The notes beneath the pieces are model-generated. The model was given only the letters and a program-made list of their open reading frames with translations, searched no databases and was not told the origin of the DNA. This document shows, one piece after another, positions 1 through 4,795 of a stretch of DNA of 5,806 bases (the first letter of the stretch is position 1; each line of letters starts with the position of its first letter). This stretch comes from Natrialbaceae archaeon (GTDB lineage: Archaea; Halobacteriota; Halobacteria; Halobacteriales; Natrialbaceae), in assembly GCA_003552325.1 (NCBI GenBank), contig PUKM01000026.1, positions 1-5,806 of the forward strand. Reading direction: 5' to 3'. A program made the translations under genes and the position numbers.

Positions 1-725
1 AAGATCGCAAAGGCCACGGTCGTGACGTGCTCGCCCAGGGCGACCATCCCCCCGGCGAGGACGAACTTCGGCAGGTCCGCTCGAGGCACGCCCGGCCAGT
101 TACGGAGCGCACTCGGCAGGAGGACGACGAGGACGCCGAAGAGCAACATGGGTACCCAGAGCGTCTCGGGGATGGCGAGTTCCTGTAAGGAAACGCGTTT
201 GCCGAGGTCGCTCACGGCGTAACACATCGCACTCAGGAGCGCCAACTGTGCGGGACGAGAGCGCGCTGCCTTCCGGAACGGTTCGAAGAACCCGCCAGGG
301 TCGTAGTTCGCGACGTAGACGGCGAGCGTCGCCACGACGACCCCGGCGACCTGAATCGGCGCGAGTACCTGCCCCAAGAGAAGGATCTCGAGTGGCAAGA
401 CGAACATCGGGACCAGTTTGTTTATCGGCGTCACGTACGAGACGTCGCCGGTCGCAATCGCCCGGAGAAAGAGCACGAACGCAACGGCTGTCATGACCAC
501 CGTCAGGGAGACGACACCCACTTCTGAGGGGCCGAATCCGGTGACGGCGGTGCTCGAGCTGTCCGTCTGTGTGAGCGTGACGGGGAGATACCAGGCCAGT
601 GCACAGGCATTGATCAGGACCGTGAGCGCGGCGGGCGGATAGCCAGTGAAGAGCCGTTTGAGCAGGTAGATGTAGACGCCCCAGACGAGGGCGGCCCCGA
701 GGGCGAAAGTCAGTCCAACGTCCAC
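1..725 (-). CDS. DMT-superfamily (EamA-like) membrane transporter, C-terminus cut by window edge
   Basis: The frame is open from a GTG at 725 to the left edge, giving 241 visible residues. DMT/EamA proteins usually have about 280-310 residues and ten helices, so roughly the last 40-60 are missing. What is visible is a chain of hydrophobic segments (about residues 3-22, 33-50, 70-90, 97-119, 122-139, 159-176, 190-206 and 220 onward). The stretch LFLRAIATGDVSYVTPINKL (about 85-104), followed by a hydrophobic helix and LLLGQVL, matches the end of an EamA repeat, where small residues and a proline precede the helix ending in an LGE/LGQ motif. Known members export or import small metabolites such as amino acids; the substrate here cannot be read. 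The start is GTG because the upstream frame meets the moaC stop at 741-743 with no ATG or other GTG between, and the first helix begins at once. It lies 15 nt after moaC, so co-transcription is likely. No clear Shine-Dalgarno site is seen. Confidence 0.82.
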   Translation of the reverse strand, partial: MDVGLTFALGAALVWGVYIYLLKRLFTGYPPAALTVLINACALAWYLPVTLTQTDSSSTAVTGFGPSEVGVVSLTVVMTAVAFVLFLRAIATGDVSYVTPINKLVPMFVLPLEILLLGQVLAPIQVAGVVVATLAVYVANYDPGGFFEPFRKAARSRPAQLALLSAMCYAVSDLGKRVSLQELAIPETLWVPMLLFGVLVVLLPSALRNWPGVPRADLPKFVLAGGMVALGEHVTTVAFAI

Positions 726-740
726 GTATACGCCAGTCCG

Positions 741-1307
741 CTACGAGGAGTTGAGTGATTCGGTCGTGGCAGACTCGGCCCCCTGTTTTCGCTTCTCGAG
801 CACCCGGACGTCTTCGATCCGGGTGGCTGGATACTGGCCGTCGGCGTCCTTTTCGACCGCTTTCACCATATCCCAGACGACGTTCAGCCCGGTCGTCACC
901 CCCTCGAGTGCCTCCATCTCACAGCCGGTCTTCCCCGTCGTTTCGACGGTCACCTCGAGGGTGAGTGCGGCCGTCTCCTCGTCTGTATCAGCCTCGTCGA
1001 AAAACCCGAAGACGGTATCGACGTTCGTGATCGGGATCTGGTGACACATCGGGATCGTCTCGCAGGTGTGCTTGACGGCCTGAATCGCCCCCACGCGAGC
1101 GGTTGCCAGAACGTCCCCCTTGCCGACCTCGTCGGCTCGAATCGCCTCGAGTGTCGACGGCTGGAGCCGGATCGTCCCGGTTGCAACGGCTCGCCGCCGA
1201 CTGTCCGGTTTTGCGCCGACATCGACCATCTGCACGTCGCCGTCCGCTGTCGTGTGCGTGAGCTGTTCGTGGGTCCCATCCCCCGCGCCGCCGTCATTGT
1301 CAGTCAT
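741..1307 (-). CDS. moaC: Cyclic pyranopterin monophosphate synthase MoaC
   Basis: MoaC converts the cyclised GTP product of MoaA (3',8-cyclo-7,8-dihydro-GTP) to cyclic pyranopterin monophosphate, an early step of molybdenum cofactor synthesis in the cytoplasm. The 188 residues carry the family signatures: LTH...MVDVGAK (15-33), GKGDVLATAR (62-71), MCHQIPIT (87-94), GKTGCEMEAL (125-134) and DMVKAVEKD (146-154). By alignment with E. coli MoaC, the active-site residues Lys51, His77, Asp128 and Lys131 correspond to Lys63, His89, Asp146 and Lys149, all present. A loop at about 103-112 (DEADTDEETA) is longer and more acidic than in E. coli, as expected of a halophile. The ATG at 1307 is preferred because the conserved LTH segment lies before the internal Met27. 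The gene starts 6 nt after the nnr stop and ends 15 nt before the transporter, which indicates one operon. No moaA or other Moco gene is visible in the window. Confidence 0.97.
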   Translation of the reverse strand: MTDNDGGAGDGTHEQLTHTTADGDVQMVDVGAKPDSRRRAVATGTIRLQPSTLEAIRADEVGKGDVLATARVGAIQAVKHTCETIPMCHQIPITNVDTVFGFFDEADTDEETAALTLEVTVETTGKTGCEMEALEGVTTGLNVVWDMVKAVEKDADGQYPATRIEDVRVLEKRKQGAESATTESLNSS

Positions 1308-1313
1308 TGCGTC

Positions 1314-2741
1314 TCACTCATCCTGCCCACCCCAAAGCATCTCCGGGATGGCCTCGAGGAGGTCAGACGCCAGCAAGCCATCGTGTTTCGATTCGGCAAC
1401 GGACTCACCCGCCGCCCCGTTGACGTAAGCGGCCGCAGCAGCCGCCTCGAAAGGGTCTGTGTGCTCGAGTAACCCGGCGGTGATGCCCGCGAGGAGGTCA
1501 CCAGTGCCGCCGACGGCCATGCCCTGCGTCCCGTTTGGACAGGTCACCGTCCGTTCACCGTCGGTGATGACGTCGGTCGCCCCCTTCGCGAGGACGACGT
1601 GCCCCAACTCGGCTGCGAGGGCTTCGATCTCGTCCGTCACCGTCGAGAGATCCGTCGTTGCTGGGCCACCCATCCGCTCGAGTTCCCGACGATTTGGTGT
1701 ACAAACGAGCGTCGCCTCCGTCTCGAGACCCGGCACGACCGCCAGCGCATCGGCGTCAATCACTGCCGGACCTGTATACCGCTCGAGGAACCGTTCGACC
1801 GCCTCGAGGGTCGCTTCGTCCGTCCCGAGGCCGGGTCCGAGGACGACCACGTCGTCGTAGCGCTCGGCCGTGTCGACGAGGTCCGGGACCTGCTCGGGGG
1901 TGAGTACCTCGCCCCCGTACGGTTGCACGATGAGGTCCTCGGCGTAGCTTTGGATCTCGCCTGCAACCATCTTCGGGGCAGCGACGAACGCGAGTTCCAT
2001 CCCCGATCGCAAGGCGGCCTGGGCAGCGAGTGCGGGCGCACCCGTGTACGGCCCGCCACCGATGACGAACGCCCGACCGGTCCGACCCTCGGGGCGCGCC
2101 AGCGCGACGTCACCCGGGCCGACCCGGGACTCAGCGGCCGCTGGAATACCGATATCGACCACCTCCACCGGTGTCGAAAGTGCCTCGAGCCCCGGCTTGG
2201 TGTCGTGAAACGTGACGACGTGGTCGGCGTCGACGCCGTTACTCGCGTGGTCGCCATCGTCGGCGTCGAATCCCGAGGGCACGTCGACACTGAGCACCGT
2301 CGCGTCGGCGTCGGTGATCGCTCGAGCAGCCGTCGCCTCTGGTTCGCGCAACTCGCCGGTGATCCCGGTACCGAGCATCGCGTCGACGACGAGATCACAC
2401 TCGGGCAAGTCAAAGTCACTGGAGTCGGTGACGGTTTCGAGGGGGTAGCTACACGTCTCGAGGGCGTCGTAGTTCTCGCGGGCGATGTCCGTTCGAATCG
2501 CGTCGGGTCGGCCTAACAGGATGGTGGTGACTTCGTAGTCTTCGAGAAACCGGGCAGCGACGAAGGCGTCCCCGCCGTTGTTTCCTCGACCGGCGACGAC
2601 GACGATTCGGTCGCCCGCGTCGGCCAGACGGTCGACGGCTCGAGCGACGGCGTGCCCACTCGACTCCATCAATTGTTTTTGTGGAATCCCGAGGGCGGCG
2701 GCGTTCCTGTCCACGGCGGCCATACGTTCGCCAGTAATCAT
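1314..2741 (-). CDS. nnr: Bifunctional NAD(P)H-hydrate epimerase / ADP-dependent NAD(P)H-hydrate dehydratase
   Basis: This enzyme repairs NADHX and NADPHX, the hydrated and inactive forms of NAD(P)H. The N-terminal YjeF_N-type domain (about 1-212) interconverts R and S epimers, and the C-terminal ribokinase-fold domain (about 218-472) dehydrates the S form using ADP. The epimerase half shows GRGNNGGDAF (51-60), VDAMLGTGITG (119-129) and SVDVPSGFDAD (151-161). The dehydratase half shows IGGGPYTGAP (227-236), GPGLG (302-306), VIDADAL (327-333), TPNRRE (348-353), KGATDVI (386-392) and the nucleotide-binding GTGDLLAG (412-419), whose Asp415 is the expected catalytic base. At 475 residues it is slightly shorter than E. 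coli Nnr (about 515) but both domains look intact. The ATG at 2741 opens the typical MIT..RM..VD sequence. Upstream in frame there is no ATG or GTG before a stop at 2805-2807. It begins 72 nt after acyP and is followed by moaC after 6 nt. Confidence 0.97.
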   Translation of the reverse strand: MITGERMAAVDRNAAALGIPQKQLMESSGHAVARAVDRLADAGDRIVVVAGRGNNGGDAFVAARFLEDYEVTTILLGRPDAIRTDIARENYDALETCSYPLETVTDSSDFDLPECDLVVDAMLGTGITGELREPEATAARAITDADATVLSVDVPSGFDADDGDHASNGVDADHVVTFHDTKPGLEALSTPVEVVDIGIPAAAESRVGPGDVALARPEGRTGRAFVIGGGPYTGAPALAAQAALRSGMELAFVAAPKMVAGEIQSYAEDLIVQPYGGEVLTPEQVPDLVDTAERYDDVVVLGPGLGTDEATLEAVERFLERYTGPAVIDADALAVVPGLETEATLVCTPNRRELERMGGPATTDLSTVTDEIEALAAELGHVVLAKGATDVITDGERTVTCPNGTQGMAVGGTGDLLAGITAGLLEHTDPFEAAAAAAYVNGAAGESVAESKHDGLLASDLLEAIPEMLWGGQDE

Positions 2742-2808
2742 GTCCCAGGCTTCGACGCGAATCGCGTTGAAGATTGTGGGTCCCGTGACTCGAGCGAGCG
2801 CGGACTAG

Positions 2809-2816
2809 ATAGTTTA
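2809..2816 (-). promoter_or_regulatory. Possible weak internal TATA-like element before nnr
   Basis: On the minus strand the sequence TAAACTAT overlaps the acyP stop codon in an AT-rich patch (2806-2820) inside otherwise GC-rich DNA. If it is a TATA box, transcription would start near 2786 and leave a leader of about 45 nt before nnr. It could equally be part of an acyP 3' end or have no function. The placement is the only evidence. Confidence 0.25.
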
Positions 2817-3128
2817 GTAACGAATCTCGAATCCCGACAACCCGCGGGGAGATTCCCACTCGACCTCGACACCGGACACATCGGCCGCTGGACTACCCTC
2901 GTGACACCACTCGAGCATACCTGTGACAGCCCTCTCTGGCCCCTCGAACACGGCTTCGACGCGGCCATCCTCGAGATTTCTGACCCACCCATCGACGCCC
3001 CGTTCCCGGGCAGTGTCTCTGGTCGTCGCCCGGTAGTACACACCCTGGACTCGCCCGGAGACGAAGACGTGTGCACGGACTCGGTCACCATCATCGCTCT
3101 CGTCTTCGGCGTGGCCATCGGCTGTCAT
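2814..3128 (-). CDS. acyP: Acylphosphatase
   Basis: A small cytoplasmic enzyme that hydrolyses carboxyl-phosphate bonds, for example in acetyl phosphate or 1,3-bisphosphoglycerate. The 104 residues include the hallmark GRVQGVYYR (25-33) and GWVRNLEDGRVEAVFEG (47-63). Arg33 and Asn51 are 18 residues apart, the same spacing as the catalytic Arg23/Asn41 of human acylphosphatase. A second conserved stretch, GLSGFEIRY, closes the protein. The first 15 or so residues are an acidic tail (several Asp and Glu) typical of haloarchaeal proteins. The same frame stays open upstream to 3455, but that extension is His-rich, lies antisense to a membrane-protein gene and crosses a likely promoter, so the ATG at 3128 is chosen. 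A T-rich element 27 nt before this ATG (3153-3159) fits a leaderless transcript. It may be the first gene of the acyP-nnr-moaC-transporter cluster. Confidence 0.95.
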   Translation of the reverse strand: MTADGHAEDESDDGDRVRAHVFVSGRVQGVYYRATTRDTARERGVDGWVRNLEDGRVEAVFEGPERAVTGMLEWCHEGSPAADVSGVEVEWESPRGLSGFEIRY

Positions 3129-3152
3129 ACTCGAGGCGACACCACGAATCTT

Positions 3153-3159
3153 GAAAAAG
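3153..3159 (-). promoter_or_regulatory. TATA-like element for acyP, leaderless spacing
   Basis: The minus-strand sequence CCTTTTTCAA (3160-3151) is centred about 27 nt upstream of the acyP ATG at 3128. That is the usual distance from a haloarchaeal TATA box to the transcription start, so the mRNA would begin at or next to the start codon. No Shine-Dalgarno sequence is present before the ATG, which agrees with leaderless translation. Confidence 0.5.
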
Positions 3160-3167
3160 GGTGGCGG

Positions 3168-3173
3168 TTTTAT
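3168..3173 (+). promoter_or_regulatory. TATA-like element for the 82-residue membrane protein, leaderless spacing
   Basis: The plus-strand GGTTTTATGATT (3166-3177) is centred about 27 nt upstream of the ATG at 3198, the spacing expected for a leaderless haloarchaeal mRNA. It lies back to back with the acyP element only about 15 bp away, so the two divergent promoters probably share one control region. Confidence 0.55.
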
Positions 3174-3184
3174 GATTGGCTGTG

Positions 3185-3195
3185 GTGGTGACCAC
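3185..3195 (+). promoter_or_regulatory. Short palindrome at the predicted transcription start, possible operator
   Basis: GTGGTGACCAC is an inverted repeat with 5-bp arms (3185-3189 and 3191-3195) around a single central base. It sits between the TATA-like element and the ATG at 3198, where a bound repressor would block initiation. Palindromes this short also arise by chance in GC-rich DNA, and I see no second copy, so an operator role is only an inference. Confidence 0.25.
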
Positions 3196-3197
3196 GC

Positions 3198-3446
3198 ATG
3201 GGCCTCCTCGAGCACCTCGAGTCGAGCTACGTCGACTTCTCCAGTCACCGGACGACGGTTCGTGAGTTGCTCGAGTTGGCAGTGGGTGCGGTGCTGTTCG
3301 TGTTCCTCGCCTGGGTCGTGGTGTGGCTGGCACTCGGTACCACCGCGGCGTTCGTGGCCGCCGCCGTGCTCGGGGTTGGCTTCACTATCGTACTCATCTC
3401 CCAGACGTACTGGCGGCTGGTCGGACGAGACGATTATCGAGAGTGA
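3198..3446 (+). CDS. Small two-helix membrane protein, function unknown
   Basis: An 82-residue protein with an amphipathic, charged N-terminus (1-24), two hydrophobic helices (about 25-46 and 49-69) separated by a very short turn (LGTTA), and a charged tail ending GRDDYRE. This is a hairpin in the membrane with both ends probably on the same side, likely cytoplasmic given the Arg and Asp in the tail. I recognise no catalytic motif and do not know the family. The start is supported by a TATA-like element 27 nt upstream. It is divergent from acyP across 69 nt and is followed after 138 nt by a second small membrane protein in the same direction. The upstream continuation of the acyP reading frame lies antisense to it, which I treat as a shadow. 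Confidence 0.78.
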   Translation: MGLLEHLESSYVDFSSHRTTVRELLELAVGAVLFVFLAWVVVWLALGTTAAFVAAAVLGVGFTIVLISQTYWRLVGRDDYRE

Positions 3447-3452
3447 GGTGGT

Positions 3453-3576
3453 CACTCGAGTGGGTGCCGTTTTCGACCGAGCACACTGCTATCCTCGCTC
3501 GAGGACGCACCGCTGATAGAATCTCTCGGGGAGCGCGCTCGAGGGTTCGACGGATACAAGCCATATGCCGCTCGAG
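3453..3576. repeat. Four CTCGAG palindromes in a non-coding gap
   Basis: The 138-nt gap between the 82- and 68-residue membrane-protein genes contains CTCGAG at 3455-3460, 3498-3503, 3538-3543 and 3571-3576, about 33-43 nt apart. The first is part of the longer palindrome CACTCGAGTG (3453-3462), which begins 7 nt after the stop codon. CTCGAG is abundant throughout the window, so the cluster may reflect a general sequence bias, but here it cannot be explained by Leu-Glu or Ser-Ser codon use. I see no gene in this gap. Confidence 0.6.
3554..3560 (+). promoter_or_regulatory. TATA-like element for the 68-residue membrane protein
   Basis: ATACAAG is centred about 28 nt upstream of the ATG at 3585 and would give a nearly leaderless transcript. 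A second AT-rich motif, CATATG (3562-3567), is nearer and less well spaced. The match is weaker than for the promoters of the two genes to the left. Confidence 0.35.
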
Positions 3577-3584
3577 ATGGGGCA

Positions 3585-3791
3585 ATGAGCCTCGTCGGAC
3601 TCAACTACCCCGAAGGCGTGTTCCTGTTGGTGGGTGTGACGCTCGTGATCACGACGAATCACCTGCTTCCACAACTTGGGTACACCAACGAGGCAATCCT
3701 CGATCCGCTCTACGTCCTGGGCATCGGCCTCGCGCTCATCGGCCTCGCGTATACGATCTTCGCTGATGACGATGAGAGCAACACTGACTGA
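3585..3791 (+). CDS. Small two-helix membrane protein, function unknown
   Basis: A 68-residue protein with two hydrophobic segments (about 9-27 and 42-60), a polar linker containing NHLLPQLGYTNEAILDP, and an acidic tail (DDDESNTD). The tail and the GxGLALxGLAYTIF pattern in the second helix resemble many small haloarchaeal membrane proteins, but I cannot assign a family or function. The ATG at 3585 fits a TATA-like element about 28 nt upstream, and there is no Shine-Dalgarno site. Its composition is acidic like its neighbours. The next gene in the same direction begins 82 nt downstream, so the three plus-strand membrane-protein genes may be independent short transcripts rather than a tight operon. 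Confidence 0.75.
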   Translation: MSLVGLNYPEGVFLLVGVTLVITTNHLLPQLGYTNEAILDPLYVLGIGLALIGLAYTIFADDDESNTD

Positions 3792-3873
3792 CTATCAGGG
3801 CGCGGTCACGACTGCCACCTCATAGACCGACACTCGCAACGTTCAACACCACCCCGTTCGTTCCCCCGCCTGT

Positions 3874-4404
3874 ATGCAGCGCCCGCTCGGACTCGCCCCC
3901 TTCGACAACCAGACTCGCCTCGAGCACGCACTCACCGTCTGTGGCGGGGTTGCCGTCTGTCTCCTGGCGTATTTCGCCACGGTATGGGTCGTCTACGGTG
4001 ACCTCTCGGTGGTCGCCCTCGAGGAGGCCGTCACCCCACAACGGGTCGGCGGCGTCGCTGCGGCGGTTGCCGTCTGGGCGTATTTCGGCGTCGCGTTCAT
4101 CAAAGGCTACGGCGGACCGGTGTTGAACACGATCGTCTATCCGTTACCGATCGCCGTTCTCGGACCGTTTCCGGCACGGTGGCTCCTGTTCGGCCCAGAC
4201 CTCTCGGGGCTGCAGTCACGGTTCGTCGGACTCTTCATCTTTGAGCCGGTGTTGACCACCGGACTACTCGCCTTCGTCGGTCTCAGCGTATTCAGTACGA
4301 TATTGATGGTCTGGGCCGCAGTCATCGGTGACGACGCTCGAGAGCAGTGGGAACGAGAACAGTTGACAGCGGAGTTTTACGAGGAGTTCGTCGACGTCGA
4401 GTGA
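3874..4404 (+). CDS. Polytopic membrane protein of unknown function
   Basis: A 176-residue protein with hydrophobic segments at about 19-41, 59-77, 83-106 and 116-151; the last is long enough for one long helix or two short ones. The short N-terminus is followed by DNQTRLEHAL, and the C-terminus is a charged, probably cytoplasmic helix rich in Glu (DDAREQWEREQL...EEFVDVE). The middle contains FIKGYGGPVLNTIVYPLPIAVLG split over a loop and helix, with Gly and Pro residues that could kink it. I see no transporter or enzyme signature and do not recognise the family. A weak TATA-like GTTCAAC (3841-3847) lies about 30 nt before the ATG. The stop codon is 3 nt from the stop of the convergent minus-strand gene, so the two transcripts must overlap at their 3' ends. 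Confidence 0.82.
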   Translation: MQRPLGLAPFDNQTRLEHALTVCGGVAVCLLAYFATVWVVYGDLSVVALEEAVTPQRVGGVAAAVAVWAYFGVAFIKGYGGPVLNTIVYPLPIAVLGPFPARWLLFGPDLSGLQSRFVGLFIFEPVLTTGLLAFVGLSVFSTILMVWAAVIGDDAREQWEREQLTAEFYEEFVDVE

Positions 4405-4407
4405 CTG

Positions 4408-4731
4408 TTAGGGCCGCGTCGTCGCCCACACTGCTGTCAACCCGAGTACCACCGCAGGGATCAGGGGGACAATGAGGAGGGCAAACAGGTAATCGGTGCC
4501 CGGCGGGATCACGAGAATCAGCCCCGGGGCGACGATGAAGGCGACGAAAATGACGCCAACGAGGATCCAGCCACGGGTGCCGAACTCCCGGTCGACCGAC
4601 TCGGGATGGACCGGCTCCTCGAGCCAGCTGTCGTCCTGGTCGGGCCCCGCCTGTTCGCTCTCACCGGTGGGTTCGCCATCGCCGTCGAACGCCGCCGGAT
4701 CGTGGACGTAGCCGTCTTTCTGGTCGCTCAC
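4408..4731 (-). CDS. Small acidic protein with two C-terminal membrane helices, function unknown
   Basis: With a GTG start at 4731 the protein has 107 residues: a hydrophilic, very acidic N-terminal half (about 1-52, beginning VSDQKDGYVHDPAAFD) and two hydrophobic helices (about 54-76 and 81-103) ending in a short ATTRP tail. I do not recognise the family. The start is uncertain. GTG at 4731 gives an N-terminus beginning with SDQ, common for haloarchaeal proteins, and follows AGGTCC, a poor Shine-Dalgarno match. An in-frame ATG at 4758 would add MHTHSLGPP. The frame is open to 4845, but that part overlaps the end of the upstream dehydrogenase gene and is Arg-rich, so I reject it. The gap to the dehydrogenase stop is 64 nt (37 nt with the ATG), so the two may be co-transcribed. 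Confidence 0.75.
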   Translation of the reverse strand: MSDQKDGYVHDPAAFDGDGEPTGESEQAGPDQDDSWLEEPVHPESVDREFGTRGWILVGVIFVAFIVAPGLILVIPPGTDYLFALLIVPLIPAVVLGLTAVWATTRP

Positions 4732-4795
4732 GGGTGGACCTAATGAGTGCGTGTGCATAGCCCTCACGATTTGGCGCGGCCGTCTCCGCCAGTGC

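Noticed and set aside
248..496. Arg-rich open frame on the plus strand within the transporter gene
   Set aside because: It is antisense to continuous membrane-protein coding sequence, and its composition of mostly Arg, Ser and Pro is typical of a shadow frame.
1599..2516. A 305-codon open frame on the plus strand opposite nnr
   Set aside because: It lies wholly antisense to a clearly recognised gene, its translation is rich in Arg, Gly, Val and Asp with no family motif, and such mirror frames are common in GC-rich DNA.
3129..3455. Upstream extension of the acylphosphatase frame to a start at 3455
   Set aside because: The extra 109 residues are His-, Glu- and Arg-rich with no acylphosphatase similarity, lie antisense to the 82-residue membrane protein and cross two TATA-like elements. 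The known family size fits the start at 3128.
3447..3584. Possible small RNA or extra gene in the 138-nt gap
   Set aside because: No start codon with a plausible protein, no strong stem-loop followed by a T-run and no tRNA-like fold could be seen. Only the CTCGAG sites and a weak TATA-like motif stand out.
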